Shown here: positions 24,241 to 45,531 of the stretch, piece by piece | Position numbering within the stretch: position 1 is the first letter of the stretch | Layout: every line of letters starts with the position of its first letter | Assembly (NCBI GenBank): GCA_036877525.1 | Contig: JAZGTH010000035.1 | Location: 1,850,501 to 1,914,500, forward strand | Length of the DNA: 64,000 bases | Direction: 5' to 3' | Origin: Chromobotia macracanthus | Lineage: Eukaryota > Chordata > Actinopteri > Cypriniformes > Botiidae | Notes under the pieces: generated by a model | What the model was told of the DNA's origin: nothing | Databases searched by the model: none | Seen by the model: the letters and a program-made list of their open reading frames with translations, nothing else | Position numbers and translations under genes: made by a program

Positions 24241-27200
24241 ACAGTGTTATGTCTCAGAGGTAAGAGCTTTTCCCTCTATATCAAAACACACCTAATCATC
24301 CTCTTACATCTCATGTACCTCGTGCATATTTTGTTACACATATAATGACTAGTCACGAGACACGTGAGAACAAGACGTGAGAAGTTTTTTGTTGTGATTT
24401 GCCCACTGCATTATGCAGCACAATTAACCATTTTCAGCTGCGTTAATAAGATACTTTAACTGCCAATTTTGCACATCAGATTATTGTCATATAATTATAT
24501 AAAAAAATCTAGACTGTGGTAATGGTTAAATAAATACAAAATAGTAGAATTATTTTATCTTATACGTGTAAATGCAATATGTAATATCAATATTTTAATA
24601 TTAAATACATATATCAATACTAAGAAAGACTAAGAAAGTAAAAATAAGAAAATCAGTATTTGGTAACTCTATGCCTTTATAATAGCACTAATAGCCTACA
24701 GTTTTCTTTAAGGCAAAGAGTTGGAGAACTTACCATGGCTCTTCTCAAGTGTCAAGTGCTTCTGTCTCAATAATGTTGAGATTAGGGCCCTGCAGCATAT
24801 GAGGTAAATTTTAGAACTCAAATCCTCACTCAAGCTAAAATCCTTGGAATTTAGAAACCCAAAACATTTGACTGCACACATTTACATGCCAAAAACACAG
24901 GTAATCAAAGTGGCATGCTATTATTTCTAAACAGAACTAACAATAAAAGTAAGTGTGGCAGATCTTGTGTTGTTCCTGGTTGTGTGTAGCACCTGCCACT
25001 TTTCATATTCTTCCAAATAATCTTTAGAAAAAAGTGGCTGAAGTGTTTTTTTAATGCTGATCATTTATTTGATCATTTTATTAATGCTCATCTTATTTGC
25101 AGTGCTGAGGGAACACTGGGCTGAGAATTGCTGGTCTAAGGTATATTGGAAACAAAACTGCTGTTTTTTGTTTGTTTGTTTGTTTATGCAGCCTAAATGT
25201 TGTGGTCACTGTCACAATGCGTAAAAGAGCTGCATGAAGATTCTTCAAAGTTTCTTTAGGGAAAAACATTTGCAAGTTTGCAATGACATATGCTGATAAT
25301 TACATAATGATGTTACATGTTTGTGTAAACTGTTCCTTTAAGGAGTCTGGCTCACCTACAATCATACGTTTGACAATAACATTTTATTTGAGTTATTCTA
25401 TAATCATTCTCTATTTCTCTATTCTGGCTAGGAATGCAAATTAACTGCCTTATGTCAGTAGCTATGACATCAACTGAAATGTATTCATAAACAGTCTTCA
25501 CAATAGAGCACATAATCATAAATAGATTTAAACCTATTTCCCTGTGTGGCAAAAGTTCTCATATTTGAAGAGAGTCAAAAAAGAAAAATCCCGGAGGACC
25601 AAAGACATTGATGTTGTTTGCTGTGAATAGTACCAATACTGCAGAGACCTTCTCCCTGCAGAAAAAAAACTCCCAATAATCCTTTTGCGTCAGCAGCTTT
25701 GGAAAGCTGCTCTTGTGTTGATTCATACACATTAGTAATGATGAAAGATGGTCTTGTCATCGAGCGGAAGGAGAATTGTTAGCCATCACAGTCTCTGTAA
25801 TTACAAACAATCACCCCAAACGAGGCTTCATTAAAAGCCAATTTATCCACCGCACCTCATTTCTCAGTCAGATTTCCAGTACACATCAATGCATTTAGAC
25901 AATGTACCATCATTAAAATTAGATATTAAGTTGAGCTTTATTTGACTAAGGGAGTGTAATAATTACAACATTTTAGCTCACATGTCATAGTCTAGTAAGG
26001 CAAGGTAAATTTAACAATATGTAATATTTTGCAGGAGTTCCAAACTTCTGCTGTATCACTGACACTAACTACTTAGTTACATTCAATGGCGCCCTCCTCT
26101 GGTGCTGACTTAGTCTTATACACATGCTGTAGTCTGAGATAATGCTAGAAAAAAACTCAATCACAGACATGAACAGACATTAAGTCCTACCTTACTGTTA
26201 GTAATAGTTAAAGCAAACAATGATACATATATTTTACAAACATATTCGTTTTTAATACAGTAACACTATTATAAGGGCAAACCAAGGGACAATATAGTCT
26301 TCAGGGGAGCTGACGCACAAATGGGCTTGAATATTTGCAACGTTACACTATACACATAAAACACATCAGAATGGAACAGTGTTTGGTAGTATGAGATTTT
26401 TTCCTCTCCAAGGGTCAGCTGGTCATTGGTATGTCTGCAGCCCTTCGTATTAGAGTGACTGATTCTGAAAGCTTAAAGAAAACTGGTTGCATTCAAATAC
26501 ACTAACAACAGCAGGAAATGTACTGTAGTATGAAAATGACAGAGTACATTACTGGAATTACAAATAAGGTAAGGTATATTCAGCATTTTTAAAGATTGTT
26601 TTGCACAGCTCCTACAGAAAATGCATATTTTCTACCACTACCTTTCCAAAGTATTTGAGACTATAATCATGTTTTTTCATGAGAATTATTACATAAACCA
26701 ATTTCCAATAAACAATTAGTCTGGGATGGTAACTAGTTTTAAACACATCACATTTTTGTATGCTATAACACAAAATATAAAATATTGTTGCAAAATATAA
26801 AGCTTGGATTAAAAAATACTGCAGGTGGTTTTACAGTGTAAAAAGTGAAAAGCCAAACACATTTTCTTCTCTGCCTGATTCTATGTTTTGAGCACAGCTG
26901 TGACGTCAGTGCAAACTCAAAGACGTAATATTCATCATCAGCTGCACACGGCTACTCTTCTTTCTCTATGTTCATCCTGCCCTCCATTACCCACATAACC
27001 CTCCTGCCAAATCATCCCACTAACTCACTATAACAACCTCTTATTCTCTCTTCTGCTAACCTTTTCATTTAGATACTCAAGTACCAGCTCCTTATCTCTG
27101 CTTACAATTATTTTCTTCTCTCTCCTTGTTCATACCTCATCATTTGAGGATGCAGATGAAGTCTGAGAAAAGGCAGGAGAAGGCGGACGCCAGGAGTGAG

Positions 27201-27750
27201 CTAATGGGATATAATTTCCATGATTTATTATTGCATTCAGTGGAATGACGCAAAAGACACAAATTGAAACCAAGGCTGTTTTTCCTTACTCTACGTTTAC
27301 CCAACCATCGGCCCTACCAGCAGCTTCGTCATGACAAGTGTAGGCACTGACGGCACCTTTCTCTGCTTTACAGAATCAAATCAAGCTTCCCTCAATGTGT
27401 CATATTGTGTGCCATCCTTGCTGGCTTCCAAAGGCTCCTTCGGGGGCACCAAGTTTATTAAAAACAAACCTTCCCAGCAGGAGATGTGCATGCATAGGGA
27501 ATCTGTGTTCCCCTGCCAGTAAATGCAGGTGTGTTACATATTTGGGTATGTTGGTCAGGTTTTGCTTACGATAACTTTGTTTAGTGTTTACCCCTGTCCC
27601 ACAAGATGCTATTTTTTTAAATGCCATCTCCTAGTATGCCTAATTAGTCATAATATACATTTCACAAACTATTTGCAATAATACCATGTAATCTTTGCTG
27701 AACATGTCTGACATTTGTTCTGTTCTTTATTATAATTCTTTTGATTATAC

Positions 27751-27834
27751 GTAAAACTGCTTTAAAAGCAATGTAACTGCTTTGAAGCAATGTAACATTG
27801 TAAAAAGCGCTATATAAATAAAATTGAATTGAAT
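27751..27834 (+). repeat. 3' tail of an L2/CR1-type LINE or derived SINE
   Basis: 'actgctttgaagcaatgtaa' is followed by 'tgtaaaaagcgctatataaa' and '(a)attgaattgaat'. It belongs to the same tail family as the copy near 21.96 kb and is better preserved. The body of the element is not recognisable upstream. Confidence 0.7.
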
Positions 27835-29341
27835 AGTGTTAAAGGAGATGTGTTTAAATTATGTATTTTTTCTACACTAGATTATATGTAGAAACAGGTG
27901 TACCATCAAGCCACAAGGGTGATCAGGTATTCTGTTCAACCTGACATATAGCAACACTCACTCAAAAAATGCCTTGAGTTTGGCCAGAACTATCTGTTTT
28001 CTGACCAATGGCAGACAGAGGGGGTGTTTAAGAAACAGTTGTTTAGTAATACAGTAAAATATACTGTACGCTATCAGTTCATGTTATACTGTTTTTCTGG
28101 ACATTTCAAATGTTGTGTCATATTCAGTTTTAACACATGCAAAAACATTTTGACATCACACCTGCAGTTTTAGATTTAAGATTTAAAGATTTAGATTATA
28201 AAGAAAAAACAGACAAATATAATTAATTTAAAGGAAAAGCTAATAATGTAGTCAATAATGTAATTCAGTCAATCATTTAAAAAGTTAATTTAATTTTTTA
28301 ATTTAAATAATTTAAATTTAGTTAATTTAAACCAAACTTTAATATGGTTTAATCATGCTGACTGGTTTTAAAAAAACATTTCCTAACATTGCGACAGGTT
28401 TTAGTTACCCTGTAGAAATGACTAGAAAATGAAGCATAACATTTAGTATGTCCAAGTTCAACTATCAACATCTGACAGTTAACCACCTAATTTCCCTGAC
28501 CATTTGCTTTCAAGAAACAAATTCATTTTGTACAATTTTCAGGGCATTTTTTGGACCTTATTAATGAAGTGACTCATACAGAATTATAAGATTTTTTTAT
28601 TTTACTTTATTCTGATCATCAGCTAACTTTGATGTACAATGACAGAAATTCACACTTATATATAGTCATCTGTCATGGACACCAGTGGTAGAAATGAGAA
28701 TGACAGAAAGCAACAGACTGGACAAGGATACTGGCAGAAGAAAGCCAAATAAAATGTGATGTGCTTCTGAAGGCTGTCCAGTGTGGACTTCTGTACACAC
28801 ATTCCCTAAACCAGCTGAGTAGTCTGAGGAACTACAGAGCATAATACTCAGTTAGGCTGACCACAGCCCCATGCCTGAAAAGCCACTGCATGTACTTGGC
28901 AGTCTAAGCCCTATTATACAAGTGTGGCACTACAATTTGTGTGTTTACAGAGAGAGCCACAAGACCATTATTTGTGAACTAGGGTTGAGAGGAGCTGTAA
29001 TCAGCAAAGACAACTATTTAAACACTTCATATACACCACTCCCCCACAACTCCACTGTACAAAACCCATGAAGACAAGCATTTAACATCTCAAGATGCTT
29101 TGTAGAACGTTGTAGAACGGCTGGGACAACATAATTAGATCATTAGATATTGAACAAAAAGGGAAACCTAATAAAAACGAGAAATAACGAAATTCAGTTG
29201 AACACACTGTTTAAACTGAAAATGCTAATCTAATTTGAAATGTAAAAAAGCTTAATAGAGGATTAAGTGGAATTCTGCCAGTGTTTCAGTTCCTTGACTC
29301 AAACAACTAACGCACAATCATTTCTCTGAGTAAATAAAGCC

Positions 29342-30281
29342 TTTATTTGTATCTAGTATTTATTACAGCAATCATATTCAAGATAAAAGCAAATGACATG
29401 ACAAGAAACAGACATCCCAGCCAGAGATTTCTAGCAGAATACAATAAAACCACATATATAAGAGCATTCCCGTTCACATTCATTACATCACATAAATCAC
29501 ATCATTTCTCTTTACTCATTAACACTGAATCTTTTACAGTCTTGATTTACAGGAGATTAGAAAAACACAACAAGAACAACATTTCTGCTTAACACAGAAT
29601 GCCCTGTTTAAAGCTCTGCACTTTGGCAGGTCCAAAAGCACCTTGTTATTTACACCCTGTATCATATTCTTGTTTCAATACAAGAGAAACACCAAATCAC
29701 CCTAACTGGGTGCAGTTTAGATTGCTTAACCATTATTATTTGCTTTGTCAATTATTATCAATCACACCTGCAAAACTCTCATACTGCAAAAACCAGTGTG
29801 GTAGGAATCTGAGCTTGATTGGCAAAGGCAAAATAAATTCGCTTTGTTGTAGACTACTGCAGTCGCCAGGTGGCGATGTAGTTCTAAATAACAAACGACA
29901 GCCTCTGAATGTAGCCCCATTTTCATTGAACCCTTTAGTTAAACTAAACCCAGACCTAACATAGCATAAAGGGTTTGTGAAAGAATGCAATACATTACAG
30001 TTACAGCTTAAAATGCACACACCCTGATAAAATCAAAGTACACAAATTGAGAGAAGTTTAGTTTAGTTCACATGGTTTACTATTCTGCCTGGTAAACTAA
30101 AATGTAAAATGTGACCAAAGACAGAGATTAGTAAGAGAGACTATATTGATTAGTGTTTACTTATAAAAGCATAGATCTTAAGTAAAAAAAAGTCAAAGTT
30201 GAATATCATTTCAACATTGTGTTCTAACATTCTTGCTGAAATGAAACTCTTATACATAGGATGTGTGTGTTTGTTGGTCAT
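29342..30281 (-). other. CBS: Probable 3' UTR of CBS
   Basis: It follows the CBS stop codon on the minus strand. AATAAA on that strand lies at 29342-29347 (plus-strand tttatt), about 940 nt beyond the stop, and is the best poly(A) signal. Nothing in this stretch resembles coding sequence. Confidence 0.45.
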
Positions 30282-38025
<7,744 letters not shown>

Positions 38026-39841
38026 GGCTTACCTATGAGAAGAAAAAGTTGTTAAACAGCCTTCTTGAAAACATTATGAAACATTATGCAACGTAATGCC
38101 CCACCCCTATTATTGTATGTGTATTGGTGAACTTTCACTCTGATATGGTTTAATGTAGTGCTAGTATCATCCAAATTCTTACAGAATGTTGACAGATCAA
38201 AACACGCCACAGACGAGGACCCCAAACCACCTTTTAAAAGCCACAAATTTTACAAACACTTAAATTTAACTTTTAAATTCTTTGCATGGAGAAACAGTAC
38301 TAGATTGATAAGAATGGTAACTAAATTCTGATACAACCACACTGTGTAAAGCTTTTGATGAGATAAATAATAATCTGAATGATTGATGATACTAATGTTT
38401 AAACTTGCTCAAAGAGAGCAAGAGGAAGAAAACAACATCCTATCATTCAGAATGCGTACAAAAACAGAGTTGCTGATAACAATATCCTTTAAATGAGTTG
38501 GGCAGATAACAACTTCCTGTCATCTGCTCCTGGTAAACGCATGGATAAGCAAAGGTTGATCCCTAATGAAAAGCTATTACTGATAATCAACAAGATTGGA
38601 ATGCCCTTTGGAGATCCATTAGGTTACCTGTGGTAAAACACTTAATGACTTTGTTTACATGTGTAAGAATATTACAAAACTAATCAGAACTGTCATATTA
38701 CAATTATGTAAGAGTCAGGTAAATCAAATGCATGAATTGAGCAAATATTCTGGTTTCTAGAAATCTGAATAAGATAACGTGTAGTACACCTGCATTTCTC
38801 AGAATTTTGAGTCATTAATTATTAAAATTATTGAGTGTATGTAGAAATCCAGCAGGATTTTTTTCTGTGTAAAAACTGACTAAACTCATTTAGTCACACA
38901 GATTTACACACAAATTAGCAGAAGAGATATCTAGGTTTCCTGGGAACTGAACAACTGTGCTCAGCCATGTTCATACCTCACACATCTCTTATGCAATAAA
39001 TGTAATATATGTTAAATCACAACCAGTTTGGCCAAAATGGCACTTTAGGACTGAGCTTCTGCAAGGGGAAATAAATCCAAGCATTTTATATAATTTCACT
39101 GACATTTGATTGACAACTATTGATGTTTTGCAATTTTATCAGTACTGCATGTTAACCATCATGAAAAAGGAAAAAGCAAGCCATACAGTTCCTAGGTGCT
39201 GCACAATATGCTCTTTGGCTTAAATTAAATCACTTGAGAGCATTGCTACTTAAGGTAGCAATCTTTCCTAAGTCATCCACACTCTGAAAATAAAATACCT
39301 AAACCAACAAAGTGAGAAAAATAATGCACTAGAACGCACTTCTGCTTTCCACAGATGCTTTTAGTTAAAGAGGGACGAGTAACGCCGCGTTTAATGTCTT
39401 TGAATGTTTATGGTTGAAAAATGAATTCCATATTGAACATTTACACAGGTGTATTTAGGTATAACATGTGCAATATATAGTTTAACGTCATATTAACGTA
39501 AGAACACACTTAAAGATGGCACAATCTTGGAGGTATTGCGTTGATCGTGATGCTGTGAAGCTGTGACGCTGTGAGGGAGTCGATTTCATCATGCTCGCCG
39601 CACGTTTGCATCGCTTTCTCGGTATTTGGCGAAGACGTGTGGAATATATTCAAAGTTGATGACAGGAATACTCTTTTACAAAATAATAATGCTTAAGACG
39701 TATCGACGTACAGTTAAATAAGTCACATAAATCATCGTGTCTTACTGCGATGATGCTATTATCGCGTCTTTGTGAACACAGCAATAATAGGTTGTTCTGG
39801 AGGGCTTAACAGCTAAAATACAAGCGGATATATTTACTCAC

Positions 39842-39935
39842 CTACGTATCAGATAGAGTGGAAGTTACAAGCCTGTAAGGTCCGGGTTACACAGAGTGAT
39901 CTATCTGTAAAGTGAGAAAAGTGAGCCTGCCCGCT
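39842..39935 (-). other. CBS: Predicted non-coding first exon of CBS
   Basis: On the minus strand, GATACGTAG|GTGAGTAAA gives a strong donor (exon edge at 39842). The matching acceptor ctcatag|GTAAGCC ends at 38033, leaving 7 nt of leader before the ATG at 38025. CCAAT-type boxes occur upstream (minus-strand ATTGG/CCAAT text at about 39998-40045) in a CpG-richer patch. The 5' end is inferred. Confidence 0.55.
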
Positions 39936-40759
39936 ACTCACATGCGCTCAAGTCAAGCAGGGGTTCAATGACGAGGCATGCATGTTGGGGTGGCACGCTG
40001 ATTGGCTACGGCGGAGGAGTCTGTTCCCTCCTTATGGCCAATCAGGTATTGACATTTAGTCGCGCCCTAGTTCACTGAAAACTTGTAACTGCATGTTTAA
40101 AACCAGTTTAGCTGCGCAAGAAGCTGAAAGAGTGACTTGTTATTCGGACGCATTATTTTATTTCGCTTTAATATGATAGCATTTTATATGAAATTTTACT
40201 TTTAGAAAGCAGTTAAATAAAAATACTTAGTTTATAGTCTCAGAAAATTTCTGTCCTCGACACACCGAATTTACTAACTTTACACCCGGCAAATATCGCA
40301 TAGGCAAATCACAAAATCCTACCATGAAACAGGATGTGTTCATAACATGTCTTATCTTCTGAAATGTACAATAAAAGTTACAATATCTTTACAAAACACG
40401 TATGTTATTGGGTCGGTTAAGGAGGTGCAGTTTTATTACACACTTCAATACATATGTTGTTTGAGCCTGTGAAGTTTCCAAACCCATTAGCTGACATACA
40501 CAGCTGTGAGCTTGAACTATGTGGTAGATGCCCAACACCTTCCCCTTCATTAAAATAGTTGAGGTAAAATGCATTAGTCAGATTACAGAAACTATAGGTC
40601 CAATTTTGAAGTTCATTTTTCCTAAAGCAAAAACCTTAATGACTAGGGTACAACCACTGCATTGTTCATCATTAGATGAAGTGAATGTAAATTAAATATA
40701 TTCAAGACAGAATAACATACAACTACTAAAAAGCTTAAAGTAAAATGTACAACAGTATG

Positions 40760-40765
40760 TTTATT
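40760..40765 (-). terminator. U2AF1: Poly(A) signal of U2AF1
   Basis: AATAAA on the minus strand lies about 160 nt downstream of the U2AF1 stop codon, followed by T/G-containing sequence. It implies a short 3' UTR. Confidence 0.6.
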
Positions 40766-40924
40766 GGAAAAGCAACAGTTCTTAGGTAAAAAGATCAGAG
40801 GATAAAGGAATAAGAAAATAAAGGAGTCAGGGAGAAATTCAATTCCACATTTATCACATTTTCATCAGGACAGAGCTGGTTGGACAGAGCTTGGAGAATG
40901 AGTGTTAGCCTCAGGCAGCAAAGT

Positions 40925-43900
40925 TTAAAACCGTCCAGAACGCTCTCTATCTCTTGACCTCCGTCTCTCCCGTTCTCTTCCGCCTCTATTGCGGTCGCGG
41001 GAACGAGAGCGTCTCTCACGAGAACGTGAGCGAGAGCGGTGCCTGTAAAAGAGAACACGTTTTACTAGTGGGGCAAAAATGAGTTTTGCGGAAGGTTACA
41101 TATTAGAATAGAGACCATTTATAATTGTAATAAGGTTCTGCTTGTTTAACTATTACAGATCATGATGAATTATGATAATGACCACCAATGTTAGATTTAC
41201 AAATAGCCCTACCATCTACTCATATGTTCTGTAAGAAACTTTATTCTATTCATCAGTTTTGGGATCAGACAGACCTTTTTCGTCTGCGGCCATACAGTTC
41301 TCTTCTCAGCTCTCTTGAGATTGGCTTGAGATGCATAAAATTGCAGAATCCACCTCGAGTGCACTCTCTGCGGGAACACACAGGTACAGTCACACAGAAG
41401 CCACCAGATGTCAAAAATCAAATATTTTAACATTCTTGTATGGGTGCTTTCTTTCAGTAGACAACTGAATCAGCAACTCAATCAAGTGTGACATCTGCAC
41501 ATCGGATACAGAGATGGATATGTAAACATTTCTATATGTGTGCATTCAATATTGTATGTGGGTGTGTTTTTGTTTTATGTTGCTGTATGTATGTCTACAA
41601 TGCCCTCTGCTGGTTATTTGATCACTTACCCCATCTCGTACTGTCGACAACAGGCCTCACGGAAGTCAGTGACAGGTGAGAGCTCAGCATGGATGGGCTG
41701 GCCATTGAACCAGCGGTTATTTAAACTAATCACTGCCTTCTCTGCATCTTCCTCACGCCGGAACTACACACAAAAACAGAGTATATTCATGTGTGAGTAT
41801 ATTAGAATTAAACAAAAGTTTTGAATAAAGCACATCCAATCAGAATGCAGGGAATTATTTTAAAATGTTAAATGTGTTGATATTTGTGTATTTCAGTAGT
41901 TGAATTGACAGATAATTTCTCACCTTCACATAGACATTTCCCACCAAGTGATCTCCTAAATTATCACAAACATTCATCTCCTCAACCTCTCCATACTTCT
42001 CTTCCATTTCAGTGAAGACCTCCTGATTTAAGAAAACATTAGAAAAGTGTAAATCAGAAAATCAGCTACTTATCAGATAAGCATCTGTGTGCCCCTGTAA
42101 CCTCTTTGCCATCAGGACACATTTTTAACAAGCTATTTTATACACTTGTTTTTCTTATTTTAAACAAAAATGAGCAAAACGATAAATGTGACTGCCTTCC
42201 TATATAGTTTATTATGCGTTTTAACAGCAATTTAGGCTAACTCCAGCCTTGCGCATGATCTTTTGTTATGTCCTGTATCACTTCTCACGTGTTTGGTTTC
42301 TGACAAGACAAAGTATTGGTGTTTTTTTGTCGAAATGGGTTATGTGACCCCATTGCAAATCCATGATGTAATGTGCACACAACAGCAATTAAATGTTCCC
42401 CCAGATAGTCTCACAGTGTGACTAGAACACAATTTTCTTTAAATCGCTCCTCTGACATGCAAATGTGATGTTTTACTGCATATAGTTTACTACATTTTGA
42501 AAGCATCTGTTGAAAGTAGTGTTTTGAAACCATTATAAAGGTGATCTAACTTTTGTAAATATGTAAACTTTCAGGTTCATGTCACATTTTTTATTTTAAA
42601 TAACAGTTAATTGCTTTTCAAGGTGTGAATAGTACACAAATACAAAATTTCTCAAGCTTTTCCCTCTGAACTAGATAATCAAACCAAATGATTTGATACG
42701 TATAGAAACATTTTTGTGGCTTGCAAGTAAAATTCTCTATACAAAAGCCAATATTTTAGAGCAAAACTAAATATATACAAATTTATATAAATTATATCTT
42801 TATTTAAGATTCTTGTGGGCTGGCTGTGTTCCAGGGCACTTACCTCAAAGAACTCATCATAATGTTCCTGCATCTCAACATCACTGACAGCATCTAATAA
42901 AGACAGGTGACACAGACAATCAATTACAGTTTCATATAACTCCAGCTTCTAAACAAAAAGCCTGAGTTTCAGTGCAGTATATAATCTTGGCAGAAGAGTA
43001 AAGACTTACTTAATCCATCAGCAGACTGTGCTGTGTTTTGTGGGTTCCGGTAAATGTTCAGGAGAGCAATAGTCTGAAACACATATCAACTGTTTACAGT
43101 TCTCTCTCACACTTCGACATGGCCAAAACATACAACAGAACATTTGTACATGATCATATTTAACAGGAACCCATCAGTTAACATTTGTGTATAAAACAGG
43201 GGTGTACCTGGCTGAACGTGGGCTTATTGTGGAGTCTGGAGCAGCGGTCCCCATGGCGACAGGCTCCAATTTTAAAGTAGAAAGAGCAGTTAACTCTGTT
43301 AAGAAAAGTACAAAACACAAATACATTAGGAAAATGCTCTGATTTTCCTGGATCAACAATGAGACACAATTCCAATCAACCAATCAGATAAAAGGAATAA
43401 GTTTACAGTTACTATGAAGTTTAAGATTATATCAAGGGGTAGGTGCTTCTACCCTGTTGATATTCCCCTATCATTTTCCCTCTGAACGTAAGGATAAATT
43501 ATGATTAGGCATTATCTACAGAAATGTTGCTCCAGGGTAAACAAACTATGTTGACCCAAGAACATCAGTTAGTTTCGGTTAATGCACTCTTGATTGTCCC
43601 TACGATACAAACAAACAATAATGAAATACACAATGATTCAACAACGTAATCGCAAAACATTAATCAAATTAATTCGGAAACATATTTAGACATGATGATG
43701 CTGATCGTCTTGTCTGCGGTGCAGCATATACAGATCGACGCACAATGATTGAGGCGCACGGCACCCACGGAGACATTACGAAACAAAAATATCAACATGT
43801 TTGTAAAAAATAATCATTATTAACCGCTAAATGAAACCTCTGCAGTGTTAAAACATATTATTAGTATCATGTACGCTACTGTATGCTGTGTTAAACATTA

Positions 43901-44083
43901 GGTCAGGTGAGAACCACACGAAGCATGACATAATAAAACATAGCAACTTTATATTCTATCAATAATCGGCCAACAGCAAAAGCGCTGAAGACTTCTGCAA
44001 ACAATGCACGAGAAATTTCCAGAAGAAGCGCCCACTTACTTATCTTTCTCGGTACCAAAAATCGACGCCAAGTATTCGGCCAT
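40925..44083 (-). CDS. U2AF1: Splicing factor U2AF 35 kDa subunit
   Basis: Eight coding exons on the minus strand: 44083-44040, 43295-43208, 43073-43010, 42893-42844, 42022-41924, 41763-41630, 41367-41275 and 41042-40925. Total 229 aa. U2AF1 recognises the AG of the 3' splice site as a heterodimer with U2AF2 in the nucleus. The layout is CCCH zinc finger 1 (Cys18...Cys27...Cys33...His37, in CSFYFKIGACRHGDRCSRLH), a UHM/RRM at about 45-147 with NVYVKFRREEDAEKAV, CCCH zinc finger 2 (GECTRGGFCNFMH) and an RS-rich tail ending RERSGRF. Ser34, mutated in human myeloid disease, is conserved. Two differences from human are a one-residue-shorter junction after exon 3 (DGL-N-AVS where human has DGL-RC-AVS) and no poly-glycine run in the tail. 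Only one version of exon 3 is visible, whereas mammals have two mutually exclusive ones. Confidence 0.97.
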
Positions 44084-45075
44084 TTTGAAATAAAGAAAGA
44101 CGGTGGGCAATTTTTCTTCTACTGAAAAGGAAACAGCGGGGACGCTGAAGCCGGAGAGCCACAGTGCTGCCACCTATTGTACTGAAGTGCATACAGCGCG
44201 TAGTAGATGAATCACCAACCAAAATCAAGCGTTACTTTTCTCAGCGCAGGTCGGGATGGACCAATCACAGTCGACATGTAGTGTCTATAACTTTTTTATT
44301 TTAATCACATTGCAGAGGGAGATTTGTACTCAGGTATTGGTTATGAATACAGTTTTAAGTGCTCAAACATTTGCTACAACACAATATACATATGTTAAAA
44401 TGTCACAAAATGTCAAAACACAAAATTTGTATAACCCCTAGTGTTTTGAACAGAAGCTTGGTAAAAATGCTTATAATGTGCATAATAACAAAAACATATA
44501 TCAATTAATTTTTCATAAGTTTTAAAATTAGGCCAATGGTCAAATGTCTTATGTCTTATGGTATTCCCTTATTCTACTTAAAAGACCTTATAATTTGTAA
44601 ATGGGTGTGAACAGCAAAATAGAAACCCGAGCCAGGATAGGAAAGGCTATTACCAAAACAAAAAACTATTTTTACATTAGGCAGATATGTTATGCAAAGT
44701 GCCTTAGTTTGTCATCTGAGAATGTTGTGGTTAACATGGCAAGCACAACTCAAGTACAATTCTGTATGATATGTGCATAATGTGGTGCTACCAGTAAAGC
44801 AAATGCACGTACAGTATGTCAGTACTATCACAAACAGCCTTATGAGGAAATAAAATTATGGAAACAAAAGGTGCAAAATAAATGTACATGTAAAAACAGT
44901 TAAATTTTAAAGTCTTTCCAACCCCAAAATCTGTCATGTTAATTTACTAAACCTAAAGCACAACTGTATAGATAGCACAGACTCACAGATGGTAAGTTCA
45001 CACATGTTTAATGACAAACAACAGGTGGATGAACAAGGTCAAAGGAGGTTGCTTGAGTTTACTGGAACCCATTAC
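44084..45075. other. U2AF1 5' flank
   Basis: The first 150 bp or so (44084-44250) is CpG-richer and probably holds the U2AF1 5' UTR and promoter, with no clear TATA box. The rest is AT-rich with no gene, repeat family or long frame that I recognise. Confidence 0.5.
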
Positions 45076-45531
45076 TGTAACGGAATCAGACTCGGAACAT
45101 GGAAATTACCTAACGGTTTATTAGAAAATGGCACAATGGAATGAAACGGGTAAGTATGAATGTAATATTAGTCCTTGAGTTAGCGGAGGTGGCTAGTTAT
45201 TATGCTGATATCCTTTACCAGATGACTGAGAACAAAGAAGATGATGGTGGATGCCAGGAGCTGGTATCAGACCGGGTTGAGGAATACAGAAGCACACACA
45301 GACGATGGAGAAACAAAGGGAAGACACTGGAGACGAGGGAGATCGATAGTAGGTAAACACTTGGCATGGGAATGAGTCCTTTTCCTATTGGAGACCATAC
45401 AGTGTGCTAGACAGAAGTGTGTGGTCTTGTAGTGCAGACGGTGATGAGGGAAATGGTGAACAGGTGAGTGCGATCAGTATTCGGGTGACCGGGATCATTG
45501 ACAGGGGGCAGAGCCTGATGTTTCCGTGACA
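45076..45531 (-). mobile_element. 3' LTR of a gypsy retrotransposon
   Basis: The ends form an imperfect inverted pair, TGTAACGGAA at the left and TTCCGTGACA at the right, giving canonical TG...CA termini. On the minus strand AATAAA lies near the far end (ctaataaaccgtt). A purine-rich tract (ggagagggg on the minus strand) abuts the internal side, as expected for a polypurine tract. The left flank is ATTAC; the partner duplication is lost because the element is truncated. Confidence 0.8.

Larger units (their letters stand above)
19511..29340. other. Intergenic region between convergent SIK1 and CBS
   Basis: I see no gene here. Contents: a palindromic MITE at 20552-20848, LINE tails at about 21936-22000 and 27751-27834, an AG-rich tract at 22312-22346, a dead LINE at 23280-24240, and complex non-repetitive segments at about 25560-25880 and 27210-27540 that may be conserved non-coding elements. 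Open frames are under 100 codons with no family signature, apart from the LINE. Confidence 0.6.

Noticed and set aside
43010..43207. Search for a second, mutually exclusive U2AF1 exon 3
   Set aside because: The 134-bp intron before and the 116-bp intron after contain no NIYRNPQN-like text in any frame.
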